DNA of 64,000 bases. It comes from Flectonema sp. DT1601. Its lineage: Eukaryota; Euglenozoa; Diplonemea; Diplonemida; Diplonemidae. The position numbers and the translations under genes are program-made. Each line of letters begins with the position of its first letter. Positions within the stretch are counted from its first letter, which is position 1. The notes under the pieces are model-generated. The model had not been told where the DNA came from, did not search any database, and worked only from the letters and a program-made list of their open reading frames with translations. Of the stretch, positions 54,982 to 64,000 are shown piece by piece. The stretch is taken from NCBI GenBank assembly GCA_964019425.1, contig OZ025832.1, positions 310,001 to 374,000 on the forward strand, read 5' to 3'.

Positions 54982-55315
54982 CTGATTGGTAGTTGCTAAT
55001 TCATTAGTATCATTCTCCCTTATCACACTCCTTAATCATCTCCTAATTTCTCTGAGGACATCCGCAGAGCTTCATGGCTCGTAGGTAACCCAGTGGTCTT
55101 TGGCCACCGTCCCTGTACTGATCCTTCGCTTTATATTAACTGTGTCTTGAGATTCCTATCCGGGGAAGTCCTCCAACGGACTCAGGACAGTTGCGCTTGT
55201 TTTTACTTATTTACTTTATCAAAAAATAAGAAGGGCAAGAATGCTCAGAATGAAGAAAAATAAAGTGGAAAGACAGGGGGGATGTGACTAAATAAATAAA
55301 ATAAATAAAAATAAA
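54982..55315 (+). other. LINE-C copy 2 3' UTR
   Basis: Contains CAGTGGTCTTTGGCCACCG (hairpin GTGGTC-TTT-GGCCAC at 55,093-55,107) and GTCC...GGAC, then AAAAAATAAGAAGGGCAAGA and an AGACAGGGGGGATGTGAC terminus with a TAAA-type repeat tail. The same blocks end the other LINE-C copies. Confidence 0.75.
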
Positions 55316-55344
55316 TTCTTTTTTATAAATCTTTATTATTGGGA

Positions 55345-58330
55345 CTAGAGCTCGGACGTTTAACCACATCCTGCTGGCGTCTGCAAGGAACAACATCAGA
55401 AGGAGACTGAGGATAAAAGGGAAGAGGAGGAGATTATGGAATGCCTCTGCCCCTGAGACCAAGCAAGCCAAAGGCAAGTTTATTTCCGAAAGGCTCTCAA
55501 AGGGTGAAGGCTTCGCCTTTGCATTCAAGAAAATTAAAGACCTTGAAGCTGATAGGGGCGGGATATTTGTATTACTGAGTTCGATGAGAAACAGCTGCCC
55601 GAAAAGTTTCTAGACCAATATGTCAAGACCTCAAATAGACCGAAGTTGAAATCACCGTCTGTTAAACCCAGCGACTACAAAGATGTGTGTAGGCCTGTAG
55701 TAATGTCTGAACTGGAATTTGCACTGAAAAAAGTTAAGTCAGGCAAGGCTCCTGGTCCGGATGGGATTCATGGAACGATGATTAAGAATTTATCCCCGCT
55801 GGGCAAGGTACACCTTCTGTCTCTAGTTAACGACTCCTGGTTGTCGACCGAAGTGCCGAAGATCTGGAAGGAAGGCTTGATCAAGCCTGTTCACAAACTT
55901 GGCAAACCAAAAGAAAAGGTGGCAAGCTATAGACCAATTACGCTGACTTCAGTAGTTGGTAAGGTTCTAGAACGAATTATTTATGACAGATTGATGTTTT
56001 GGCTCACCCAGAACAAAGTTCTGTCTTCGATACAAGCTGGCTTTAGAAGAGGAAGGAACACATGTGAACAGATTTCCCTACTTGTGAATGCACTACATGA
56101 GGCCGATGCAACCCAGAAGAGTTCTATATTACTGTCATTCGATTTCACGGAAGCTTTTGACAGAATAAATCACACCAAACTCCTTGCAAAAATGAAAGCT
56201 ATGAGCATTCCCTCCCCGTTCATTGGGTGGATAGCCAACTTCCTTTCAGGAAGACGCACAAGGGTGGAAGCTAACGGAAACTTTAGTTCATACAAGACGG
56301 TCTCAATGGGTGTTCCTCAAGGTTCAATCGTGGGTCCGCTTCTTTACCTGATCTATGTGGATGACCTCGCAAAGACTTTGGAGAAAACTGGTTCTATCTC
56401 GGCTCTTTATGCTGATGACACTGCCTGTGTCATATCGGATAGGGACCTATCAAGTACGAATAAGAAGGCTCAATGGATACTGGGACTCGTTGATACTTGG
56501 TGTAGGGACAACGACATGGCCTTGTCTGTTTCAAAAACGTGCGGGATGCCGGTGGGATGTCCGAAGAATGTGTACTGGAGACTGGGCTTCCCCAGGACGG
56601 TGAAAGACAATTTCTATCTGGTGAACAGGGATGATTTGAGGAAGATGTTGCAACCAAATGACTCTAAGAGGCCAATATTAAGAAGTGGTGAAACAATTCT
56701 AAAGATCGATGACACTGAAGTCCTTAGCACTGATGATTTAATGAGGGTCATACTCGCTGGCCCGCAACGGACTCGGGTAAGATTACTAACATCGGTTCTC
56801 TTGCCGATGGTGGACAGCGTAAAGTACCTTGGAGTCCACATCGATGATGATCTCAAGTACGATACACAAGTTGATAAAATACTGAACGAATCTAGGAAGG
56901 GACTGGCTCTACTGAGGAAGCTCGAACCTTATAACCTCGATTTCAAGTCATTACAGATGGTAAAAAACCTCTACATCCTCTCAAGGGTGTCCTACGGTCT
57001 GGAAAGCTTCGGCCCATTCCTAACTGATGAACAACTTGGGCCAATCGATCTCAGTCTTAGGAAAGTCGCGAGGAGGATCACGGGTTGCAGTGACTTTACA
57101 CGCTCCTTGCCGCTGTTGTGGGAAGCGGATATGCTGCCAATGCGCCTTCTGATCGAAAAACAAGCAAGGACTGCCCTCTTCAGGTACAGATCTCTGAAGT
57201 GGGTCCCCTCAACTCGTTCAATTGCTAGTGGTCTATGGAGTTTAAAACTACCGCCTGAGGATCGACAGATCTCAATTCAAGATATAGTACAACCCGACAG
57301 TATTGAACCGTGGGCAGATGTACCGAACCTCTCGATATCGTGTGGCTACGGACACTCCAAAACTGTCGATGCTGCAGCTGATAAACTAAAGTTTGATGAA
57401 TACTGCAGGGAACTCAGACCCTCTGACTCCACGATATATACTGATGGATCTCATGACCCTAAGAACTACACTGCTGGTGCAGCGGCCGTGCAGGTCTTAC
57501 CGGTAGAGTGTACCAGGGCATCCAGACTTGTGGCCACCGAAAGTAGTTACAAGTCTGAACAGATAGCTCTGAAATTATTGGTTTATGAAATTGGCAAGAT
57601 AAACTCGCCGTTTGGATCTACCTGCGGGATCACAAGGATATTTAGTGACTCGAAGTCGAATTTAGATGAACTGAAGGGAGGTATTGTGGCTCAAAGGAAG
57701 GTGAATTCGCTGTCGATACTGAACAAAATCAAACAATTGGGGACCTTTGTCCATCTTCAATTCATCCCATCGCATGTAGGGATTGATCCTCACGACAAGG
57801 CTGATAAACTGGCTAAGGCAGCTTCTAAAGATTTGGATGGGAAGCCAGTTAATTCAAAAATGGACTTCTTTGCACACAAGTCGAGGGTTGCACGCGAAAC
57901 CGGTAGGAAGCTATTTGGCAGGATGCTTGAAGGTGCTGAGACTGCGAGGCCCCCTGTCAAGCGTGTCATGCTGAGACAATACCTGGAAGCCACTGGGGGT
58001 TGCAAGGCTGCTCGTTACCCCCCCAACATGCTGAGGTCATCAGAAATTAGAATAGCTAGATTCAGGACTGGATCTCATCACTTACTTAGAATTAAAGAAG
58101 TTCCTCGGATGTGTCTCTTTTGTCAAAGAACGGAGTCTTCACCACGTCATCTGATACTGGAATGCACTGCTGCGGCGCTGATGTACATTCGAAAAGGAAC
58201 TATTGGTGAAATTATTGAGGAAGCAAGAATCTCGAAGACTGCCTTGAGTCTTCCGTTCATGTTTGCTACACGTAACTTGCATGCCCTTGCCGGATTCATA
58301 TGGAACATGGAGCAATGGGTTCAAACCTGA
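55345..58330 (+). CDS. LINE-C copy 3: RT, RNase H, zinc knuckle
   Basis: The main frame runs 55,646-58,330. Upstream, 55,351-55,565 encodes related sequence (ILLASARNNIRRRLRIKGKR...) joined to it by one frameshift near 55,565. RT motifs: GKAPGPDGIHGTMIK, SYRPITLTSVVGKVLER, LSFDFTEAFDRIN (near 56,140), GVPQGSIVGPLLYLIYVDDL and YADDTAC (near 56,410). An extra segment (56,570-56,815) lies between the palm and YLGVHIDDD. RNase H: IYTDGSHD, KSEQIAL, SDSKSN, PSHVGIDPHDKADKLAK. The knuckle CLFCQRTESSPRHLILEC is intact. No endonuclease is present, so the copy is 5'-truncated. Group: RNase H-bearing I/LOA/Tad1-like, distinct from LINE-B. Confidence 0.87.
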
Positions 58331-58680
58331 CAGCACTCAGCTGTAGTTAAACAAGTCAATACTATTATCTTTTAGTATACATCTTCTCCATTCTTTCTCC
58401 TTATCTCCTAGTTCTATGAGGACAACCGTAGGGCCCTTTCGGCTCGCAGGTGACCCAGTGGTCTTTGGCCACCGTCTTTACGTTGATCTCTCGCTTTGCA
58501 AGCACAGTGTCAGGAGCTGCCGATCCGTGGAGGTCCTCTAACGGACTCCTGACAGTTGCACGCGTATCTTTGTCTTGTTAAAAAATAAGAAGAGCGTTGG
58601 TGCTCAGAATATAAAAAAAAGCAAAATGAAAGAGAGACAAGAAAGATGTGACAAAATAAAATAAATTTTATTTATTAATA
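58331..58680 (+). other. LINE-C copy 3 3' UTR and tail
   Basis: Has GTGGTC-TTT-GGCCAC (58,458-58,472), GTCC-TCTAAC-GGAC, AAAAAATAAGAAGAGCGTTG and an AT-rich tail with AAATAAA repeats. Confidence 0.75.
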
Positions 58681-58685
58681 AATTT

Positions 58686-58725
58686 ATTTTCTGAAATAAA
58701 TAAAGATCTATTTATTTCAGAAAAT
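58686..58725. repeat. Perfect 17-bp inverted repeat
   Basis: ATTTTCTGAAATAAATA (58,686-58,702), spacer AAGATC, TATTTATTTCAGAAAAT (58,709-58,725). It lies between the LINE-C tail and the SINE. It could be a fold-back of LINE-C tail repeats or an insertion footprint. Confidence 0.7.
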
Positions 58726-58727
58726 TT

Positions 58728-59030
58728 GCCTAACAGCGCAATACAGCTTCACGTGGTCGGCCTGGGTTCAAGCCCGCCCCGCCCCTCATTTTTTTTTGGG
58801 GGCGTCATAGTGCAGTGGATGGGGTGGTGCCCCCGCACCCAATCGGCCTCGGTTCGAACCCCGCTGTACGCACCGCGCCTCACAGCGCAATCGGTTTCCG
58901 TGTCGCATCCCCCATTGTCTCGAAAAAGTGAACGGCCACCCAGTAAGGGCAGCGCCTAAGCAATTATAGTAGTAACAAAAAGAAGGAGAAACACAGTAGT
59001 GAAACACTCAAAAAAAAAAAAAAAAAAAAA
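58728..59030 (+). mobile_element. tRNA-derived SINE, possibly dimeric
   Basis: First unit (58,728-58,800): GCCTAACAGCGCAATACAG and a B box GGGTTCAAGCCC. Second unit (from 58,799): TAGTGCAGTGGATGG (A box), CCTCGGTTCGAACCCC (B box), then GCGC-CTCACA-GCGC, a unique body and a poly(A) ending about 59,030. The cloverleaf is partly decayed. The GCGC hairpin and neighbouring bases match the 3' ends of both LINE-B copies. Confidence 0.7.
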
Positions 59031-60852
59031 ATTATTTCTTTCACATCCCCCTTGTCTTTCCACTTTATTTTTCTTCATTCTGAGCATTCTTGCGTAAACA
59101 AGTAAAAACAAGCGCAACTGTCCTGAGTCCGTTGGATGACTTATAGGAATCTCAAGACACAGTTAATATAAAGCGAAGGATCAGTACAGGGACGATGGCC
59201 AAAGACCACTGGGTTACCTACGAGCCATGAAGCTCTGCGGATGTCCTCAGAGAAATTAGGAGATGATTAAGGAGTGTGATAAGGGAGAATGATACTAATG
59301 ATTTAGCAACTACCAATCATTTAACAGTTTGATAAGCCTGTTCGTTGTTCCAAATGCCATAAGTAGCCGGCTAGGGCGTGAAGATTTCTCGTCGCAAACA
59401 TTATTGAAAGATTTAGTTTGGTCTCGGAGATTCTCGCTTCCTGAATGTTTGATCTAATTGTTCCTTCTCTAATGCGGACCACGTCACCATCCTCGCAATC
59501 AAATATTAGATGTCAGGCAGAAGAGTCTGTTCTTTTGCAGAAGGGGCACTTTATCGGTAGTTCATTTACCCTGAGCAGGGGGTGAGAGCCCGTTCTGAAC
59601 CTGGCTATCCTTATCTCTGATTCTCTCAGCATGTCCTTGGGGTATCGAGCCGCTCTCAGGCCTCCGGTAGCATCAAGATATTGCCTAAGCATCACCCGTT
59701 TGATCGGTGGTTTCGCCCTTGTTGAACCCTCCATAATCTTACCAAACAGCTTTCTGTTAGCTTCCCTCACTATCCTTGACTTATGTGCGAAGAAGTCCAT
59801 AGTCGTTGACACCGGCTTGCTCTTAACAGCTTTTGAGATCTTTTTCGCCAGTTTATCTGCCTTGTCATGCGGTTCAATTCCCACGTGGGCTGGGATGAAT
59901 TGAAGGTGTACGAATGAGTCTAATTTTCTTATCCCTTCTAGTATTGAGAGAGAGTTCAGCCTCCTCTGAGCCGCAATTCCACCACGCAGCTCATCCAGAT
60001 TGGATTTAGAATCACTGAAGACTCTCGTGATTCCAGATCTGGGACCCAAGACGGAGGTTGCTTTTCCAAATTCACTTATTAACAGCTTCAGAGTTACCTG
60101 TTCAGCTTTATAACTACTTTCCGTTGCAACAAGTCTCGATGCCATGGTCCGTTCACACGGCGTGATCTGCACTGCTGCTGCGCCTGCCGTGTAGTTGACA
60201 GGGTCGTGGGATCCGTCAACAAAAATTGACGAGGTACAAGGCCTTAGTTCGCTGCAGTACTCCTCGAACTTAGCCTTGTCTACTTCAGCAACACCAGTCT
60301 TCGAATGTCCATATCCGCACGATATCTCCAGGTTCGGAACATCTATCCATGGCTCGATGCTGTCAGGCATGACAATCCCCTGGATCTCCATATTACGGTC
60401 CTCAGCCGGTAAAGTTGAACTCCAAGTTCCTCTAGCGATTCCCTTCGTAGAAGGAACCCAATCCAGTGATCGATACCTGAATAAGGCTATCCTGGCTTGC
60501 TTCTCAATCTGCAGTCTCATCGGGAGTATGTTCGCCTCTCACAGTAACGGAAGGGACCTTGTGTTGAAGCCGCAGCCGGTGATCTTTCTAGCTATCTTCC
60601 TCAGATTCAGGTCAATAGGTTTTAGCTGTTCATCTGTCAGGAAAGGTCCATAGCTCTCAAGCCCATACAGAATCCTTGAGAGGATGTATAAGTTCTTGAT
60701 CATGTTCAGCGTTTTGAAATCAAAGTTGAATTGCTCCAACTTTCGAAGCAGAACAAGTCCCTTCCTCGTCTCATCCATTAGTTTATCCACTTGTGTACCA
60801 TATGTAAGGTCATCGTCAATATGGACACCCAAGTACTTTACACTATCCACCC
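59031..60852 (-). pseudogene. LINE-C copy 1, 5'-truncated
   Basis: Minus-strand copy from VDSVKYLGVHIDDD (60,852) to a TAA at 59,321-59,323, then 3' UTR to 59,031. It carries the end of the RT thumb, RNase H (FVDGSHD, KAEQVTL, SDSKSN, PAHVGIEPHDKADKLAK) and the knuckle. Two in-frame TGA codons break it: one near 60,537 where copy 3 has TGG (RSLPLLWEA), and one near 59,515 in the knuckle, shared with copy 2. It is nearly identical to copy 2 where they overlap. Confidence 0.82.
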
Positions 60853-60856
60853 TGAT

Positions 60857-60903
60857 ATTCTTTTTCTTTTTTTATTTATTAAATAAATAAGAAGAAAAAG
60901 AAT
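60857..60903. repeat. Imperfect palindrome of about 46 bp
   Basis: ATTCTTTTTCTT...TTATTTATT meets AAATAAATAAGAAGAAAAAGAAT. It lies at the truncated 5' end of LINE-C copy 1, with LINE-C tail-type AAATAAATAA motifs on the right side. Confidence 0.6.
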
Positions 60904-60934
60904 AGGGAAAAAACGTTTTGCTTAATTCTATTAA

Positions 60935-60965
60935 CCCCTTTATTAGTCACATCCCCCCTGTCTCG
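60935..60965 (-). repeat. Terminal scrap of LINE-C 3' UTR
   Basis: AGTCACATCCCCCCTGTCT is the reverse complement of the LINE-C terminus. It marks an extremely short insertion or a recombination leftover. Confidence 0.5.
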
Positions 60966-61529
60966 ACTTATATAGATGAAGATGATAAGACGAGATATGA
61001 AGTTACAAATGAAAAGATTAATGAGAATAATAAAGTTATCTCGGTAATCAAGGACAGAGAGACAACCAATATGCGATCTATCAAGAAAAGCGGCAAGTTA
61101 ATAACACAAACGGTTCATGTCAAAAATCCGTCTGTAGAGGAAACGCCGACGAAAGTTAAAAACAAAAGATTAAATTCTCAAAGTCCGATACAAATAATTC
61201 AATTCAATAAATATCTGAACAAAGGCAAGCGAAACAAGGAAGAAGATAAAATTGAAACGAAAACATTACAAAAGATAACTTTAGAAGAAGTCAAGGAATG
61301 GATGACTACAACGATCAAAAGTAAACAGAAGTCGAAGATTATTAAGAGGCTGAACTCACAAAGTCCGTTAAGGCCACTTCTCAGAAAATGCAATCAGAAA
61401 AAGAGAAACAAACAGGACGATGAAGCCACGCTGGAACAAAAAAGCGAGACGGACAAGACGAACAGCCCGCAACGCTCATCAACACCAGAGCTTCACGACT
61501 TCGAAGATGTATCAGACTTTGACAATTAG
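60966..61529 (+). CDS. Unassigned Lys/Asn-rich ORF
   Basis: The open frame starts formally at 60,918, but its first 15 or so residues lie in the LINE-C scrap, so the authentic start is probably later. About 190 residues, very basic and hydrophilic, with RLNSQSP twice (near 61,170 and 61,350) and an acidic C-terminus (ELHDFEDVSDFDN). No recognised domain. It could be an ORF1 fragment of a LINE or a host exon; no evidence decides. Confidence 0.35.
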   Translation, partial: TYIDEDDKTRYEVTNEKINENNKVISVIKDRETTNMRSIKKSGKLITQTVHVKNPSVEETPTKVKNKRLNSQSPIQIIQFNKYLNKGKRNKEEDKIETKTLQKITLEEVKEWMTTTIKSKQKSKIIKRLNSQSPLRPLLRKCNQKKRNKQDDEATLEQKSETDKTNSPQRSSTPELHDFEDVSDFDN

Positions 61530-61539
61530 TTATCACACT

Positions 61540-61668
61540 TTCTACATTTATTGTAGAAGAGTGCTCCACTAGTAGTGCGCTACGAACTAGTAATAATGAT
61601 ATAAAGTTTTTTTATATTTTAATAAAAGAAACAAAAGTAACTACACTCCAGTCCTGCAAACTGGAGTG
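61540..61668. other. Hairpin cluster after the Lys-rich ORF
   Basis: TTCTACA-TTTAT-TGTAGAA (61,540-61,558), an ACTAGT...ACTAGT pair (near 61,567-61,592) and CACTCCAG-N9-CTGGAGTG (61,644-61,668). The stems are perfect. They may be 3'-UTR structures of an undescribed element. Confidence 0.5.
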
Positions 61669-61689
61669 CTTCAGTCTAAATAATTGATT

Positions 61690-61878
61690 GACTTACTTCT
61701 ACACCATACTGATGATGAGAGAATAGAGGTAAGAGGTATATGGATTACTCTCGAAACCTAATAGTTACTTTAAAAGGCTAAGTTAAGCATCACCATAGTC
61801 ACTGTATCCTTAACAGATGTTAAACCATCGCTATGTTACGCGATACAAAACAGTTGTATTTTACAAATTCAAACATTC
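61690..61878. other. No feature seen
   Basis: About 190 bp of AT-rich sequence without a repeat, ORF or RNA signature that I can support. Confidence 0.3.
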
Positions 61879-61879
61879 A

Positions 61880-61975
61880 ACCCCCCTGTCTTTCCACTTT
61901 ATTTTTCTTCATTCTGAGCATTCTTGACCTTCTTATTTTTTGATAAAGTAAACAAGTAAGAACAAGCGCAACTGT
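61880..61975 (-). repeat. LINE-C 3' end fragment
   Basis: CCCCCCTGTCTTTCCACTTT, CTGAGCATTCTTG and CTTATTTTTTGATAAAG match the 3' UTR of LINE-C copy 2 in reverse. It is an approximately 95-bp, severely 5'-truncated insertion immediately before the possible exon at 62,020. Confidence 0.75.
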
Positions 61976-62019
61976 GGATGTCTTGTGTTGAAGTGTCTAA
62001 TTACTTGTTAAATAAAAAC

Positions 62020-62989
62020 CAATATGTTGTACCTCAGGTTCCACATCAAAATTGAAGAGGGTATCGATGAGTGGCAGCTCGCGGTGTATAACCTCGAGTT
62101 CAACATGGCCATTGGATTCGAAGATCCGCCTCCATCTAGTAGTAGTTGGGAACAAGGGAAGTTGGAACACTCGGATAAAAGACCGATATTGTACTGGTTG
62201 AGAAGCCTTGGTGGATTACTACCGAAAATGTTGTGGAAATCACTGACTAGTGGTTTGAATAGAGCCATAGGAAGTGCTGGAAGATCTGTATCACAGCAGG
62301 AATGTGCTATCTGGTTGTACAGGTCTTGTGTGACATATAGACCAGAATTCAGTTCTCCAGATGGTTGGACTGCTGAAGAACTGCGAGACAGGCTTCCAAT
62401 TATTGATCCTTGTCTTGATAAGAGTATTCCGACACTTAAAGCTCTGGGCATGACCGGTTCTGAATTTCTTAATCAGACGAGTACATCTTTGGGAGAGGGA
62501 CCGCTGTACTTGACCTTTTTGGAGAAGAAGTTAGTGTTTAACAGAATTAATAAAATGGCAAAAGATAACATCAAAGGAGGAGGAGGTATACCGCGGCCAT
62601 TTCAGTTCTCGAATCTGATGTCTAATTTAATGGTTGTTGGTGACACTTGTATCCAGACTGTACACAAACCGTTGCTCGCCTATCTGAATGAACTCCCTCC
62701 AATTGTCCACTCTTTAGTATATAAAGCAGTGCCACTTCGGTATAGGGGAAGGCATCGTCCGTTTGCAATTTGGGATCGTTTTCCTCTTGGAGGGTTATTT
62801 TCATGGCCACACGTCACCTCGGGGACAACTGACCTTGCCGTCGTTCAAGATATATTCTCTGAGAGATACCTTGCAAGTAGACACAATAAGGTTTGTGGTA
62901 TTCCTGTTGTATTGATGAGTGTGATCTTCATCACATATGATATTCAGCTGTGCGTTTCACCTCATAATCAAAACAGGTTCTCATGGTAA
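62020..62989 (+). CDS. Unassigned ORF, possible host exon
   Basis: About 320 residues of ordinary composition, unlike the retroelement frames. A splice-acceptor-like TTGTACCTCAG ends at 62,019 or so. The segment WTAEELRDRLPIIDPCLDKS...LKALGMTGSEFLNQT...INKMAKD resembles a SAM-type helical domain only loosely. The C-terminal half (LPPIVHSLVYKAVPLRYRGRHRPF...DIFSERYL) is not recognised. No RT, transposase or viral motif is visible. If the organism's introns are short, the coding sequence may continue to 63,636-63,866. Confidence 0.4.
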
Positions 62990-63635
62990 TTCTTCCTACG
63001 CCTCCCAGTCAAGCAGAATCGTCAATGAGAGATGCCAGTGCTGTCCAAACACTTGGCAGGACTAAACCTGAAGAAGTTTCTGAAGTGTTGATACCACACA
63101 ACGTGACATTTCAGGTTTATTATTATTATTTTTATTATTATTTTAAAGTCTTTTATACGTTAACGTTTAGTAGCAAAACAAAGTTTGAAAAAACCGCCAG
63201 CTTCGAACAAACACCAACCTCTGTGGTGACTTTCATCCAATTTATACTCTGAAGGGTACCTCAGTAGTTTTGCTTATGTTTGACTTAGGAAATGATAGTG
63301 ATCTTCTGCTGAGTATCGAGGAAACTTGTTGTATTGCACTCTTTATTATTCCAATGATAGACCAAAGATACACTGATAATCTAGTCAGAAACGGGAGTGT
63401 CGCTTTGCGACCAGGCTGTCTGTAACTCGTAGGTGTCTTGGCCTTGGAATTCGGTATAACGTGAAGGAACGCCATCAGCAAATAATTTTGTACTCAAAAT
63501 AGGAATTAGATATTTCGTTTGTTTGGAAGCTGGTTATAAATATGGTTTACGTGCGGAGCTGGTGGTTTTTTCAAACTTCGTGTTGAATTCACGAGAGTAT
63601 TTCTGACAAAGAGAGACACGAATAATTGAATACAG
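62990..63635. other. Possible intron or intergenic DNA
   Basis: Mixed-composition sequence with a TTATTATTATT microsatellite (63,117-63,147). Small open frames here have no recognised content. Confidence 0.3.
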
Positions 63636-63866
63636 GTGACAACAATAGCCACGGTACCTGCTACACGGACTCACCTGTTGGTAGTTCAGGAGCTGCCTCC
63701 CTTCGAGTTTCTTGGAGTCTCCCCGGCGCTTGTCCCGCTTGCTGATGTGGAAGCCATTGTGCCAGAGTTGGATTTTTCACCTCTTCACACACTCGTTGCA
63801 GATGAAATGCGTAGCAGTATCGTATTGGAAGAACTTATTAGAAGGTTTGAACTTTTCTTTTTGTGA
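63636..63866 (+). CDS. Unassigned ORF, possible second exon
   Basis: About 70 residues (HLLVVQELPPFEFLGVSP...VEAIVPELDFSPLHTLVADEMRSS) following TACAG. The composition is protein-like. It could end in a splice donor at AGAAG-GTTTGA (about 63,843). It is not recognised. Confidence 0.3.
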   Translation: MTTIATVPATRTHLLVVQELPPFEFLGVSPALVPLADVEAIVPELDFSPLHTLVADEMRSSIVLEELIRRFELFFL

Positions 63867-64000
63867 TCCTTTCTAACCATGGTTCCCCTTTTTGTGGAGT
63901 GAGCGGAGAACTTCTTCATCTCTGGACATTTCTTCCATTCCTTGTCCAACTTGGATGTGTCCCAAGGATGCAGCCTGTCGAAGTCCCAGACTGAGCACCA

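Larger units (their letters stand above)
46612..55315 (+). mobile_element. LINE-C copy 2, split by two LINE-B insertions
   Basis: A 5'-truncated LINE-C copy begins near 46,612 (TTATAAAGCTGAACAGG, inside the RNase H domain). It is interrupted after ACCT at 46,669 and resumes at 54,245-54,248 with CTGTCTTGGGTCCCAG. The uninterrupted order is seen in copy 1 near 60,050. It ends with a 3' UTR and an AAATAAATAAA-type tail at about 55,315. The closeness to copy 1 shows a young insertion. Confidence 0.85.

Noticed and set aside
59515-60540. TGA read as an amino acid (variant genetic code)
   Set aside because: LINE-A, B, C copy 3 and E frames use TGG for Trp and no in-frame TGA; the two TGA sites align with different residues (Trp and Arg), so they are mutations.
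62020-63866. Naming the right-hand ORFs as a specific host gene
   Set aside because: The SAM-like resemblance is weak and exon borders are guesses.

Overview
This is eukaryotic, non-coding-rich DNA made almost entirely of mobile elements. Evidence for a eukaryote: four kinds of non-LTR retrotransposon (LINE), a hAT transposon with GT-AG introns, a piggyBac relic, tRNA-derived SINE sequence, a nuclear-type tRNA-Ala gene with a Pol III terminator, and a fragment of a Polinton/adintovirus-like element. The host cannot be named from this window. AT content is very high in the left half; homopolymer A/T tracts of 15-30 bases are everywhere there, and the assembly should be treated with caution at those tracts.

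Layout. (1) 1-20.8 kb: a restriction-like-endonuclease (RLE) LINE of R2/NeSL type, here LINE-A. One minus-strand copy runs from about 20,752 to 17,504 and resumes at 2,355 down to 1; it is cut between RPD and the next residue of its RLE active site by a 15.1-kb composite insert. The insert holds a second, 5'-truncated plus-strand LINE-A (2,356-6,128 and 11,931-12,420), itself split by a 5.8-kb non-coding 'hairpin-array' (HPA) element, followed by a second HPA element in reverse orientation (about 12,470-17,503). (2) 21.06-25.8 kb: a third HPA element, palindromic. HPA elements have a head rich in short hairpins, then tens of about 120-150-bp units each carrying three small hairpins between A and T tracts, then a core with 17-bp iterons. 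(3) 25.8-41.1 kb: GC-richer DNA holding LINE-E, a giant RLE-type LINE. A tail fragment (E1) with poly(A) is followed by a long copy (E2) whose single reading frame encodes zinc fingers, an OTU protease, reverse transcriptase, RLE-like domain, 100-residue proline-rich repeats, a USP-type deubiquitinase, two caulimovirus-VI/RNase H1-N domains, a degenerate RNase H and acidic repeats. A 3.8-kb hAT transposon with an 8-bp target duplication splits this frame. (4) 41.1-43.6 kb: an unassigned coiled-coil plus possible PD-(D/E)XK gene and, convergent with it, a Polinton/adintovirus-like fossil piece. (5) 43.8-46.6 kb: a solitary HPA unit, a 1.2-kb foldback element, a piggyBac transposase fragment, a LINE-A scrap and an intact-looking tRNA-Ala(TGC). 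(6) 46.6-61 kb: three copies of LINE-C (RT plus RNase H), one of which is interrupted at one ACCT site by two tandem, 5'-truncated copies of two different LINE-B subfamilies; a tRNA-derived SINE sits between two LINE-C copies. (7) 61-64 kb: unassigned ORFs, possibly exons of a host gene.

The most unusual items are the HPA elements, whose hairpins differ by compensatory changes between repeat families, and LINE-E, which combines two different deubiquitinase folds with an RT in one open frame. Copy-to-copy identity in LINE-A, in the LINE-E internal repeats and between two LINE-C copies indicates recent activity. All domain calls were made by eye from motifs; no database search was run.
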